64,000 bases of DNA from Sphingomonas sp. HMP9 (GTDB taxonomy: Bacteria; Pseudomonadota; Alphaproteobacteria; Sphingomonadales; Sphingomonadaceae), in assembly GCF_013374115.1 (NCBI RefSeq), contig NZ_AP022673.1:2690001-2754000 (forward strand). The letters are read 5' to 3'. Position 1 is the first letter of the stretch, and the number at the start of each line of letters is the position of its first letter. Below, piece after piece: positions 49,820 to 58,888 of this stretch. Position numbers and translations under genes: made by a program. A model generated the notes under the pieces. The model was given only the letters and a program-made list of their open reading frames with translations. It was not told the DNA's origin and did not search any database.

Positions 49820-52519
49820 TCAAGCCGGTTCGCGGCTTTCATGCCCTACCGGAGCCCTTGAGGAAAGCCGGCTCGCGACTCGGGCCACCGCTTCCTCGAG
49901 CGTGACGCGCGCGATCGGCACGCCCGGCGGGAACGCGGCGAGCAGGCGTGAGGGCATCGCCGCCGACAGCATCACGAACACGCCCGAATCGTCGGCACGG
50001 CGGATCAGCCGGCCAAACGCCTGCGCCAGCCGCGCGCGGACGATTCGGTCGTCATAGGCCGAGCCGCCGCCCGCAAGACGGCGCGCGGCGTGAAGCACCG
50101 ACGGCTTTGCCCAGGGCACGCCCTCCATCACCACGAGTCGCAGCGATTCGCCGGGGACGTCGACGCCGTCGCGCAGCGCATCGGTGCCGAGCAGCGACGC
50201 GCCCGGATCGTCGCGGAAGATGTCGACCAGCGTGCCGGTATCGATCGGATCGACGTGCTGCGCGTGGAGCGGCAGGCCTTCGCGCGCGAGGCGATCGGCG
50301 ATTCGGCCGTGCACGCCGCGCAGCCGCCGGATCGCGGTGAACAGCCCGAGCGTGCCGCCACGGCTGGCGACGATCAACTGCGCATAGGCGTTGGCGAGCG
50401 CGCCGATATCGCCGCGTTTTACGTCGGTGACGATCAGCACTTCGGCCTGGCGGGTATAGTCGAACGGGCTCTTCGCCTCGAACCGCGCGGCGGGGCGGAG
50501 AAGGTGCGGCGCGCCGCTGCGCGCTTCGGCGACGTCCCAGTCGCCGCCGCCGGTGAGCGTCGCGGAGGTGACGAGCGCGCCGTGGGCGGGTTTCAGGACG
50601 ATCTCGGCGAAGGGCCGCGTCGGGTCGAGCCAGTGGCGGTGGAGGCCGATGTCGAACTCGCGGCCCTCGATCCGGTCGACCGCGAGCCAGTCGACGAAAT
50701 CGCCGTCGACCGGTCCGCCGACCCGCGCGAGCAGCGACAGCCACGCCGCCACCGTCTCCGCGCGCCAGCCGATCGAGGCGATCGCGCCCTCGACTCGCGC
50801 TCGGGCGGGGCCGTCCATCCAGTCGGGCGCTTCAGCGAGCACCGCTTCGAGACGACGGCCGAGCGTCACGAGCGGGCGGACGAGCGCGTCGAGCGCGGCG
50901 GCGGCGGGTGCCGCGGCCTCGATCAGCGTCGCGTCGGGTTCGGCGAGTTCGGTTTCGAGACCATAGCCCGCATCGCCGGGCTGCTCGGCGCGCGCGTAGG
51001 TGAGGCCGCGGACGGCGGCGAGCAGCGTCTCGATCGGGCCGAACGGCGCGCCTTCGCCGAGGCGTTGCAGCCAGCCGTCGGACGCCAGCGCGCCCGCCGC
51101 GGTGACCGCGTCGCTGATCGCCCTTGCCCCCTGTTCGTCGTAGCTGGCGAGATCGGACAGGCGCGCGGCGAGGCCTCGCCTGCGGCCGCGACCGCTCGAT
51201 TCGGGGCCGAGGATCCAGCGGCGCAGTTCGATCGTCTCGGCGCCGGTCAGCGCGGTGGCGAACATCGAATCGGCCGCGTCGAAGATGTGGTGGCCCTCGT
51301 CGAACACGTAGCGCGTCGGCCGGGTCGCCAGTTCGCGGCCGCGCGCGGCGTTGACCATCACCAGCGCGTGGTTGGCGATGACGATATCGGCGTCGGACGA
51401 GGCGCGCGCGGCGCGCTCGATGAAGCATTTCCTGTAGTGCGGGCAGCCCGCATACACGCATTCGCCGCGTCGGTCGGTCAGCGCGGTCGAGCCGTTGCGG
51501 CGGAACAGGGTGGGTAGCCAGCCCGGCAGGTCGCCGCCGACCATGTCGCCGTCCGCGCTATAGGCGGCCCAGCGCGCGACGAGATGCGCGAGGATCGCCG
51601 CACGGCCCGCGAATCCGCCCTGCAGCGCATCCTCTAAGTTGAGCAGGCACAGGTAATTCTCGCGGCCCTTGCGCGTGACGACCTTGGCCTTGCGGATCGC
51701 AGCGTCGGGATAGAGCCGCGCGGTTTCCTGCCCCAACTGGCGTTGCAGCGTCTTCGTGTAGGTCGAGATCCACACCGCGCCGCCCGCCTTCTCCGCCCAC
51801 AGCGACGCGGGCGCGAGATAGCCGAGCGTCTTGCCGATCCCGGTGCCCGCCTCGGCGAGGACGAGGTTGGGCGTGTCGCGCATCGCGCGCGGCGCGAAGG
51901 CGGCGGTCGCGGCGCCGGCATAGGCACGCTGGCCGGGGCGTTCCTCCGCGCCGTGCCCGGTAAGGTCGACGAGGCGCGCTTCGGCATCGCCGGGCTCGAT
52001 CGTGACGGTACGCGGGGCGGGGCGCGGCGCATGCTCCTCCCATTCGGGCAGCACCGAGAACAACCAGCGTTCGTTGACCGTGGGCTTTTTCAGCCGCTCG
52101 GCGACGACCGGTGCCCAGGGCCAGCGCAGGCGAAACAGCGATTGCGCGGAGGTCCACGCGCCTTCGCGCTCCGGCCAGTCGCCGTCGGTGATCGCCAGCA
52201 TCGCTTCGGCCGCGTGGAGGAGGAACGGCGCGACCTCGGCATCCTCGCACGGCACGTCCAGCCCGGTGACGCGCGCGATCCCCTTGGGCGTCGGCACGGC
52301 GAACTGCCCAGGCCGCAGGAACGCGTAGAGTTCGAGCAGGTCGAGCCCAGACAGGTCGGGATATCCCAGTCGCTGCCCGACGAGCGGCGCGTTGAGCATG
52401 ATGACCGGCGTATCGGCCGCGATCCGAATCGCCTCGCCGCGCCCGATCGGACGGGCACCGTCCGCGTTCGCGATCCAAATACCGGCGTGGCTGGCGTGGA
52501 GGGCGGGATAGCGAAGCAC
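49820..52519 (-). CDS. DinG/XPD-type DNA helicase with Fe-S cluster
   Basis: About 899 residues. Walker A AEAGTGIGKTLGYLAP (near 224) and four Cys of an Fe-S domain (YLCLLN, then GECVYAGCPHYRKCF) mark the XPD/DinG family. The DEAH box is YVFDEGHHIFDAADS, and motif VI is RLAQAFGRLIRRADDSGV near the C-terminus. It unwinds DNA 5' to 3', with roles in repair or R-loop removal. The frame opens at TTG 52537; a GTG at 52519 with AAGG 7 nt before is better supported. A LexA-like site lies upstream. sixA follows by 8 nt. Confidence 0.9.
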   Translation of the reverse strand: MLRYPALHASHAGIWIANADGARPIGRGEAIRIAADTPVIMLNAPLVGQRLGYPDLSGLDLLELYAFLRPGQFAVPTPKGIARVTGLDVPCEDAEVAPFLLHAAEAMLAITDGDWPEREGAWTSAQSLFRLRWPWAPVVAERLKKPTVNERWLFSVLPEWEEHAPRPAPRTVTIEPGDAEARLVDLTGHGAEERPGQRAYAGAATAAFAPRAMRDTPNLVLAEAGTGIGKTLGYLAPASLWAEKAGGAVWISTYTKTLQRQLGQETARLYPDAAIRKAKVVTRKGRENYLCLLNLEDALQGGFAGRAAILAHLVARWAAYSADGDMVGGDLPGWLPTLFRRNGSTALTDRRGECVYAGCPHYRKCFIERAARASSDADIVIANHALVMVNAARGRELATRPTRYVFDEGHHIFDAADSMFATALTGAETIELRRWILGPESSGRGRRRGLAARLSDLASYDEQGARAISDAVTAAGALASDGWLQRLGEGAPFGPIETLLAAVRGLTYARAEQPGDAGYGLETELAEPDATLIEAAAPAAAALDALVRPLVTLGRRLEAVLAEAPDWMDGPARARVEGAIASIGWRAETVAAWLSLLARVGGPVDGDFVDWLAVDRIEGREFDIGLHRHWLDPTRPFAEIVLKPAHGALVTSATLTGGGDWDVAEARSGAPHLLRPAARFEAKSPFDYTRQAEVLIVTDVKRGDIGALANAYAQLIVASRGGTLGLFTAIRRLRGVHGRIADRLAREGLPLHAQHVDPIDTGTLVDIFRDDPGASLLGTDALRDGVDVPGESLRLVVMEGVPWAKPSVLHAARRLAGGGSAYDDRIVRARLAQAFGRLIRRADDSGVFVMLSAAMPSRLLAAFPPGVPIARVTLEEAVARVASRLSSRAPVGHESREPA

Positions 52520-52540
52520 CGGGCGACCTTGCTGCAACGA

Positions 52541-52555
52541 GAACGAAAGGGCAAC
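52541..52555 (-). promoter_or_regulatory. Possible LexA half-conserved site before the DinG-like gene
   Basis: The reverse strand reads GTTG-N7-GTTC, one mismatch from GTTC-N7-GTTC, 22 nt upstream of the chosen GTG start. The eight fixed positions alone could match by chance, and the position close to the start is marginal. Confidence 0.3.
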
Positions 52556-52723
52556 CTGTTGTGGCGCTGCGGTGCTCCAACCATGGCGGCACGATCGTAC
52601 CCCGCCAGAGCGAGGATTATCGGGAATCGGGGTGCGGATCCGCCGTTACGCAACCGGTACGGTGCCCGCGCGTTGCGCCCCTATCGATACCAAGCTTTAT
52701 CTACATCAACAGGGACGATCATC

Positions 52724-53029
52724 ATGCGGAAGTTTCTCATGGCGCTGAGCGCGCTCTCGCTCGCAATTCCTGCCGCCGCCGTGTTGCCGACGGGCAAGGC
52801 CGAAGCCCGCTCGAAGCGCGAGTATCGCGGCCATGATCGTCGCTACCGTGCAAAGCGTTGCCGCCATTCGAGCGGCACGACCGGCCTGGTCGCGGGCGGC
52901 GTCGGCGGTGCGGTGCTCGGCAACGCGGTCGGCGGCGGCCTGCTCGGCACGCTGGCCGGTGGTGCAGCGGGCGCGCTCGGCGGCCGCGCGGTCGACAGGA
53001 CGATCACCGCGAAGGATCGCTGCCGCTAA
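52724..53029 (+). CDS. Glycine-zipper (17-kDa-antigen-like) exported small protein
   Basis: A 101-residue protein with signal peptide MRKFLMALSALSLAIPAAAV, an Arg-rich linker (RGHDRRYRAKRCRHSS) and a glycine zipper, GLVAGGVGGAVLGNAVGGGL, which spans a membrane as in 17-kDa surface antigen/Rick_17kDa proteins. No lipobox is seen. The role is unknown, likely envelope-related. Starts 204 bp upstream of the helicase (divergent) and is separated from lysK by 59 bp. Confidence 0.85.
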   Translation: MRKFLMALSALSLAIPAAAVLPTGKAEARSKREYRGHDRRYRAKRCRHSSGTTGLVAGGVGGAVLGNAVGGGLLGTLAGGAAGALGGRAVDRTITAKDRCR

Positions 53030-53088
53030 GACCCATGCGGCGGTGTGGGGGTGACGGACAGCAGCGCACGCGCTAGTCGCGATGCACT

Positions 53089-54654
53089 ATGACCGATGAC
53101 CTTCGCACCGCCGCCCTTGAGTCCAAAGCCTGGCCTTATGAGGAGGCGCGCAAACTCCTCAAGCGGTATCCGCAGGGCAAGTCGGGTGCGCCGGTGCTGT
53201 TCGAGACGGGCTATGGCCCATCGGGCCTGCCGCATATCGGCACGTTCAACGAGGTTTTGCGCACGACGATGGTGCGCAACGCCTTCCACGCGCTGAGCGA
53301 CACACCGACGCGACTGATCGCGTTCTCGGACGACATGGACGGCCTGCGCAAGGTGCCCGACAACGTCCCCAATGGCGACATGCTGCGCGAGCATCTCGGC
53401 AAGCCGCTGACGCAGATTCCCGATCCGTTCGGTACGCATTCGAGCTTTGCCGCGCACAACAACGCGATCCTGCGCGAATTCCTCGATCGCTACGGCTTCG
53501 ACTATGAATTCGCGTCGTCGACCGAATATTACACCGGCGGACGTTTCGACGAGGCGCTCAAGGGCGTCCTCCGTCACTTCCAGGGTATCCAGGACGTGAT
53601 GCTGCCGACGCTGCGGGCCGAACGCCGGGCGACCTATTCGCCCGTGCTGCCGATCTCGCCGACCAGCGGCATCGTGCTGCAGGTGCCGATCGAGGTGATC
53701 GACGCCGAAGCGGGCTTGATAGCGTTCGAGGATGAGGGCCAACGGATCGAGCAGAGCGTGCTGGGCGGCAAGGCCAAGCTCCAGTGGAAGGTCGACTGGG
53801 CGATGCGCTGGGTCGCGCTCGGCGTCGATTACGAGATGGCAGGCAAGGACCTGATCGACTCGGTCACGCAGTCGTCGAAGATCGCGCGTGTGCTCGGCGG
53901 CCGCCCGCCCGAGGGCTTCAACTACGAGATGTTCCTCGACGAGAATGGCGAGAAGATCTCGAAGTCGAAGGGCAATGGGCTCAGCCTCGAGCAGTGGCTG
54001 ACCTATGGACCCGAGGAGTCGCTGGCGTTCTACGCCTACCGCGAGCCCAAGAAGGCGAAGTCGCTGCACATGGGCGTGATCCCGCGCGCGGTCGACGAAT
54101 ATTGGCAGTTCCGCGGCAATTATGCAGGCCAGGATCTGAAGCAGAAGCTCGGCAACCCGGTCCACCATATCCATGACGGCAAGCTCCCCGACGGCGAATT
54201 GCCGGTGACGTTCGGCCTGTTGCTCAATCTCGTCGGGGTGATGGGCGATGCGAGCAAGGAGCAGGTCTGGGGCTATCTCGCCAACTATGTGCCGGACGCG
54301 TCGGCGGCGAAATATCCCGAGCTCGACCGGCTGATCGGCTATGCGTTGGCTTATAGCCGCGATTTCGTCGCGCCGACGCTGAAACGCCGCGCGCCCGAGG
54401 GTGTCGAGGTCGCGGCGCTCGAGCGGCTCGACGCCGAGCTCGCCGCGCTGCCGGCCGATGCGGGGGCGGAGGATATCCAGAACATCGTCTACGAGATCGG
54501 CAAGACCGGCGGGTTCGAGACTCTGCGCGACTGGTTCAAGGCGCTGTACGAGACGTTGCTCGGCTCCGAGCAGGGCCCGCGGATGGGGAGCTTCATCGCG
54601 CTGTACGGCGTGGCGAACTCGCGGAAACTGATCGCGGAGGCGTTGGCGCGATAG
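53089..54654 (+). CDS. lysK: Lysyl-tRNA synthetase, class I
   Basis: A 521-residue class I LysRS with the HIGH-like [12 protein letters not shown] (near residue 44) and KMSKS-like [12 protein letters not shown] (near 289). The Rossmann catalytic domain is followed by a helical C-terminal domain. It charges tRNA-Lys. The class I form replaces the class II LysS in Alphaproteobacteria, as here. The ATG at 53089 has no strong Shine-Dalgarno. No tRNA gene or partner is nearby. Confidence 0.95.
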   Translation: MTDDLRTAALESKAWPYEEARKLLKRYPQGKSGAPVLFETGYGPSGLPHIGTFNEVLRTTMVRNAFHALSDTPTRLIAFSDDMDGLRKVPDNVPNGDMLREHLGKPLTQIPDPFGTHSSFAAHNNAILREFLDRYGFDYEFASSTEYYTGGRFDEALKGVLRHFQGIQDVMLPTLRAERRATYSPVLPISPTSGIVLQVPIEVIDAEAGLIAFEDEGQRIEQSVLGGKAKLQWKVDWAMRWVALGVDYEMAGKDLIDSVTQSSKIARVLGGRPPEGFNYEMFLDENGEKISKSKGNGLSLEQWLTYGPEESLAFYAYREPKKAKSLHMGVIPRAVDEYWQFRGNYAGQDLKQKLGNPVHHIHDGKLPDGELPVTFGLLLNLVGVMGDASKEQVWGYLANYVPDASAAKYPELDRLIGYALAYSRDFVAPTLKRRAPEGVEVAALERLDAELAALPADAGAEDIQNIVYEIGKTGGFETLRDWFKALYETLLGSEQGPRMGSFIALYGVANSRKLIAEALAR

Positions 54655-54705
54655 GGGTACCTTCGCCCAATTGCAGACGCTCGCTTCAAAGCGCATTCTG
54701 TAGTG

Positions 54706-55023
54706 ATGAAGCTGCTGCTCTTAATCCCGTCGTTGGCATTGAGCGCGTGTTCGCAATCCGCCGACACGTTCCACGTCTATGACCGACAACATCGAGTGCG
54801 TTCTGCGAACGTAGACGTTTGTGGTCGCGTGACTAGGCTCCACCGAGTGGGAAGCCAGCTATTTGGGATTGTGCCGATCTCCTGCGAGGGAGATGGAAAG
54901 GTTCACCTGCTTCTGGACAATGGGCGCAAGATCGATTGCCTAATCGGATATGTAACCAGCCTGCCGCAAACGTGGAGATATCAGATCGTGGCGGAAAAAT
55001 GCGGGCCTCTGCTAAGTCAGTGA
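54706..55023 (+). CDS. Small predicted lipoprotein, family not recognised
   Basis: A 105-residue product from ATG 54706 (a GTG lies one codon upstream). The N-terminus MKLLLLIPSLALSAC is a lipoprotein signal with the lipobox LSAC. The mature protein has four other Cys (VDVCGRVT, ISCEGDGK, IDCLIGY, EKCGPLL), which may pair in the periplasm. No family is recognised. It looks less GC-rich than its neighbours, and no operon partner is seen. Confidence 0.6.
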   Translation: MKLLLLIPSLALSACSQSADTFHVYDRQHRVRSANVDVCGRVTRLHRVGSQLFGIVPISCEGDGKVHLLLDNGRKIDCLIGYVTSLPQTWRYQIVAEKCGPLLSQ

Positions 55024-55152
55024 TGTCTGCTTTCCACCATTCCAGACATTCCTTGGCGCGCCGAACTGCGGCATGCGTGCCTATCGGTTCGCGGACCTGC
55101 AGAGTGATCCGTCGGTTCTGTCATCATGACGCGTGCGCAGGGGAAACGAGAG

Positions 55153-56157
55153 ATGCGGTTGTTCTTCGACGAGGCGCAGCGGACTCATGCGCCGGCGCGC
55201 GAGCTGCATAATGGGGCGTTCACCGCTTATGCCGAGACGCCTGTGCGGATCGATTCGATCCTGCACGCGCTTGGCCCGGTCGAGGCGCCAGAGGATCGTG
55301 GCGAGGCGCCGATCCTCGCGGTGCATTCGGCGGCCTATGTCGCGTTTCTCAAGGATGCCGCGCGGTTGTGGCGCGAGGCGGGGCGCGAGGGTGACGCGAT
55401 CCCGTACGCGTTTCCGGTCCGGGGACGCCGGCCGCTCGACCTCACCCGGATCGACGCGCTGATCGGCGCGCACAGCTTCGACGCGACCACGCCGATCACG
55501 GCCGAGACCTGGGCCGCGTCCTATGGCAGCGCGCAATCCGCGCTTGCCGCGACGCATGCGGTGCTGGGTGGCGACCGCGCCGCGTTCGCGCTGTGTCGGC
55601 CGCCGGGGCACCATGCGGGAGCGGATTATTTCGGGGGGTACTGCCACCTCAACACCGCCGCGATCGCTGCGCAGGCCGCACGCGATGCCGGCATCGCGCG
55701 CGTTGCGATCCTCGATATCGACTATCACCACGGCAACGGCACGCAGGATATCTTCTACGCCCGCGGCGACGTGTTCTACGCGTCGGTCCACGCCGATCCC
55801 AAGACCGACTATCCGTTCTACTGGGGCCATGCCGACGAAACCGGCGAGGGCGACGGGCTCGGCACGACGCTGAACCTGCCCCTCCCCCACGGCACGCAGA
55901 TCGACGCCTTTCGCGCCGCGCAGACCGCGGCGCTCGACGCGATCGACGCGTTCGACCCCGGCCTGCTCGTCGTCAGCTTCGGCGCGGACACGTGGGAAGG
56001 CGATCCGATCTCGCATTTCGCGCTGACCACGCCGGACTATGCGGTGTTCGCCGCCGACATCGCGGCACGCGGACGGCCGACCGTCATCGTGATGGAGGGC
56101 GGATATGCGGTCGACGCGCTCGGCCATAACGTCGCGAGTTTCCTGAGTGGGTTCTGA
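55153..56157 (+). CDS. Histone deacetylase / acetylpolyamine amidohydrolase family protein
   Basis: A 334-residue Zn-dependent deacetylase. Catalytic signatures are PPGHHAGADYFGGYCH (paired His), ILDIDYHHGNGTQDIFY (Asp-x-His Zn ligands), SFGADTWEGDP (Asp Zn ligand) and EGGYAVDALG (transition-state Tyr). FFDEAQRTHAPARELHNG at the start is like acetylpolyamine amidohydrolases, so acetylated polyamines or other small amides are likely substrates. The ATG at 55153 was chosen over 55126. It overlaps the MFS transporter by 11 nt, pointing to a coupled function. Confidence 0.9.
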   Translation: MRLFFDEAQRTHAPARELHNGAFTAYAETPVRIDSILHALGPVEAPEDRGEAPILAVHSAAYVAFLKDAARLWREAGREGDAIPYAFPVRGRRPLDLTRIDALIGAHSFDATTPITAETWAASYGSAQSALAATHAVLGGDRAAFALCRPPGHHAGADYFGGYCHLNTAAIAAQAARDAGIARVAILDIDYHHGNGTQDIFYARGDVFYASVHADPKTDYPFYWGHADETGEGDGLGTTLNLPLPHGTQIDAFRAAQTAALDAIDAFDPGLLVVSFGADTWEGDPISHFALTTPDYAVFAADIAARGRPTVIVMEGGYAVDALGHNVASFLSGF

Positions 56158-57379
56158 GACGCCGATTGCTCTGGGCACGCGTGCATACCGCCGGCTGACG
56201 CTGGCGATGCTGTTCGCGGGGTTTTCCACCTTCTCGCTGCTCTATTCGGTGCAGCCGCTGCTGCCGCTGTTCGCCGCGCAGTACCGGCTGACCGCGGAGG
56301 CGGCGTCGCTCGCGGTGTCGCTGGCGACCGGGCCCCTGGCGATCGGCATCCTGTTCGCCGGGTTCGTTTCGGACCGCGTCGGCCGGCGCCCGCTGATGAT
56401 CGCCGCGATGTTCGCGGCGGGCGCGCTGACCTTGTCGGCGGCGGTCGTGCCGGGGTGGAGCGGGTTGCTCGTGCTGCGCTTCCTAACCGGCGTCGCGCTC
56501 GCGGGCGTGCCGGCGGTGGCGATGGCCTATGTCGCGGAGGAGGTCGATGCGGGCGCAGTCGGCGCGGCGATGGGGCTGTATATCGCCGGCAGCGCCCTTG
56601 GCGGGATGGCCGGGCGGCTGGTCGTCAGCGTCGTCGCCGATCTCGAAGGCTGGCGGTGGGCGTTGGCCGCCGTCGGGATCGCGGGGCTGGCGATGGCCGA
56701 GGCATTCCGCCGGCTTGCGCCGCCGTCGCGCAACTTCACGCCCAGCGTAGGCCGGCCGGGTGCGTTGCTGCGCAGTGCCGGGTCGCTGTTCACCGACCGC
56801 GCGATGCCGTTGCTGTATCTCGAGGCGTTCCTGCTGATGGGCGTGTTCGTCACGATCTATAACTATGCGGGCTTCAGGTTGATGAGCCCACCTTATGGCC
56901 TGAGCCAGGCCGCGGTAGGCGGCGTGTTCCTGCTGTACGTGCTGGGATCGGTGAGTTCGGCAAAGTTCGGCACGCTGGCAGGACGGCTCGGGCGGCGGAA
57001 GGTCTTCTGGATCCCGGTCGTATTGCTGATCACCGGCGTCGCGCTGACCGCAATGACGCCGTTGGCGCTGGTGATCGCAGGGATAGCGGTCGTGACGATC
57101 GGCTTCTTCGGCGCGCATTCGATCGCGAGTGCCTGGGTCGGGCGACGCGCCCAAGGTGCGCGCGGACAGGCGGCGGCGTTCTATCTGTTCTTCTATTATA
57201 TGGGGTCGAGCGTGCTGGGATCGGCCGGCGGGTTTGCCTGGACGCATGCCGGGTGGCCCGGCGTAACGGCATTCTGCCTGTTGCTGGGTATGGCGGCGCT
57301 GGCGATCGGACTGGTGCTGCGCACGGTGCCGCCGCTGGTGGTCGAGCCCCCCGTGCCGCAGCGGATGCCGGATCCGTGA
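56147..57379 (+). CDS. Major facilitator superfamily transporter
   Basis: A 410-residue MFS transporter with about 12 helices. FVSDRVGRRPLMI is the loop 2-3 signature and VGRRAQGARGQAAAF a loop 8-9 region. It resembles YnfM/Bcr-like drug or metabolite exporters (LPLFAAQYRLTAEAASLAVS). Substrate unknown. A GTG at 56147 overlaps the deacetylase stop by 11 nt, so the two are probably translated together; this suggests it handles the deacetylase substrate or product, which is inferred. Confidence 0.88.
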   Translation: MGSETPIALGTRAYRRLTLAMLFAGFSTFSLLYSVQPLLPLFAAQYRLTAEAASLAVSLATGPLAIGILFAGFVSDRVGRRPLMIAAMFAAGALTLSAAVVPGWSGLLVLRFLTGVALAGVPAVAMAYVAEEVDAGAVGAAMGLYIAGSALGGMAGRLVVSVVADLEGWRWALAAVGIAGLAMAEAFRRLAPPSRNFTPSVGRPGALLRSAGSLFTDRAMPLLYLEAFLLMGVFVTIYNYAGFRLMSPPYGLSQAAVGGVFLLYVLGSVSSAKFGTLAGRLGRRKVFWIPVVLLITGVALTAMTPLALVIAGIAVVTIGFFGAHSIASAWVGRRAQGARGQAAAFYLFFYYMGSSVLGSAGGFAWTHAGWPGVTAFCLLLGMAALAIGLVLRTVPPLVVEPPVPQRMPDP

Positions 57380-57427
57380 GACAAGGCTGTCAGTTGGTCG
57401 ATGTTCCCCCGCAGTGCAGCCACATAC

Positions 57428-57525
57428 CCGTCATTCCCGCGGAGGCGGGAACCCATATTGGCTGGCTTCACAATAGGATCGCACACTATTGAGGATATGG
57501 GTCCCCGCCTGCGCGGGGATGACGA
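57428..57525. repeat. Bipartite palindromic repeat (GTCATTCCCGC type)
   Basis: CCGTCATTCCCGCGGAGGCGGGAACCCATAT at the left and ATATGGGTCCCCGCCTGCGCGGGGATGACG at the right. The arms pair as in the other GTCAT/ATGAC units. It lies between the convergent MFS and dipeptidase genes. Confidence 0.85.
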
Positions 57526-57549
57526 CAGGGTATATGTTAGGAACCCGCG

Positions 57550-58791
57550 TCACCGCGACGCCACGTCGATCGCATCGACTGGCGGCAGACCGGCCATTCC
57601 CTTGGCGACCGCCTCGACCCGCTCCATGACGCGGAGGACGTTGCCGCCCGACAGCTTCGTCAGGTCGCCATCGCTCCACCCGCGCCGCGCCAGTTCGGCG
57701 AACAGCAGCGGATAGCCGTCGACGCCTTTCAGACCGATCGGCCCGGTCCCCTGGATCCCGTCGAAATCGCCCCCGATCCCGACATGGTCGCGGCCTGCGA
57801 TCTTGGCGATATGCTCGACATGGTCTGCCACCGTCGCGGCGGTGACCGGAGGTTCAGGATGCGCGGCGTCCCACGCCACCAGCGGCGCGGGCGATTTGGC
57901 GCCATAGACGTTGGCCGGCACGCCGATGGATTTTGCATAGGCGGAGCGTCCGATGTCCCAGGCGCGCCACGCGGCTGACAGGAATGATGGGTAGAAGTTC
58001 ACCATCACCACGCCGCCGTTCGCGCCGATCGCGCGGAGCAGGTCGTCGGGGATGTTGCGCGGCGCGTCGGCGATCGCGCGCGCGCTGGAGTGCGAGGCGA
58101 TCACCGGCGCCTTGGTCATCGCCAGCGCGGCGGCCATCGTCGCGTCCGAGACGTGGCTGACGTCGACGATCATGCCGATCCGGTTCATCTCGGCGACCAC
58201 CTGCCGCCCGAAATCGCTGAGCCCGTTGGCGCGCGGCGCATCGGTCGAACTGTCCGCCCAGTTCAGGCTCTTGCCGTGCGTCAGCGTCATATAGGCGACG
58301 CCGAGCGCGCGGTACTGACGCAGGACGGAGAGTCGACCGTCGATCTGGTGCCCGCCCTCGACCCCGATTAGCGAGGCGATCCGCCCGGCCTTCTCGATCC
58401 GGCGAATGTCGACCGCGGTGGTGGCGAGCTCGAACGTCGCCGGGTTCGCCGCGACGAAGCGGCGGACGATATCAATCTCCTCCAGCGTCATCTCGACCGC
58501 GCGCGGCGCGTCCGCGGGGATATAGACCGACCAGAACTGGCCGCCGACATAGCCTTTGCGCAGACGGGGGATGTCGGTCTGGAGCGGGTTCGGCAGATGG
58601 GCGGTATCGACCGAGAGATTGACCGCCTCGACCTTCGCATCGTGCAGGTCGCGGATTTCCCAGGCAAGGTCGTTATGGCCGTCGATCACCGGGCTACGCG
58701 CCAGCACGCGTTCGACCCGGCGTGACATTTCCGGATCCGGGGCAGCGTCGGGGCTCGCCTGCGCGGCCAACAGCAGGAATGCGGCGATCAT
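57550..58791 (-). CDS. Membrane dipeptidase (M19, renal-dipeptidase family)
   Basis: A 413-residue protein from ATG 58791 with a short hydrophobic signal (MIAAFLLLAAQASPDAAPD). Metal sites are PVIDGHNDLAWEIRD (His, Asp), SLIGVEGGHQIDG (bridging Glu), IVDVSHVSDATM and VIASHSSARAI (His pair), with DHVGIGGDFDGIQG (Asp). These fit the binuclear zinc M19 family, which cleaves dipeptides including D-amino-acid and beta-lactam-like ones. Exported; the frame upstream of 58791 is shadow. Convergent with the MFS gene. Confidence 0.93.
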   Translation of the reverse strand: MIAAFLLLAAQASPDAAPDPEMSRRVERVLARSPVIDGHNDLAWEIRDLHDAKVEAVNLSVDTAHLPNPLQTDIPRLRKGYVGGQFWSVYIPADAPRAVEMTLEEIDIVRRFVAANPATFELATTAVDIRRIEKAGRIASLIGVEGGHQIDGRLSVLRQYRALGVAYMTLTHGKSLNWADSSTDAPRANGLSDFGRQVVAEMNRIGMIVDVSHVSDATMAAALAMTKAPVIASHSSARAIADAPRNIPDDLLRAIGANGGVVMVNFYPSFLSAAWRAWDIGRSAYAKSIGVPANVYGAKSPAPLVAWDAAHPEPPVTAATVADHVEHIAKIAGRDHVGIGGDFDGIQGTGPIGLKGVDGYPLLFAELARRGWSDGDLTKLSGGNVLRVMERVEAVAKGMAGLPPVDAIDVASR

Positions 58792-58888
58792 GTCTTGGTC
58801 CCCAATAGCGTCCGTTTCATCCTGAAGGAGGTGTTCGCGTGCGACAAGCCGGGTAAGGCGCTCGCCGAACGCAGGCGGAGGGTTGGAC

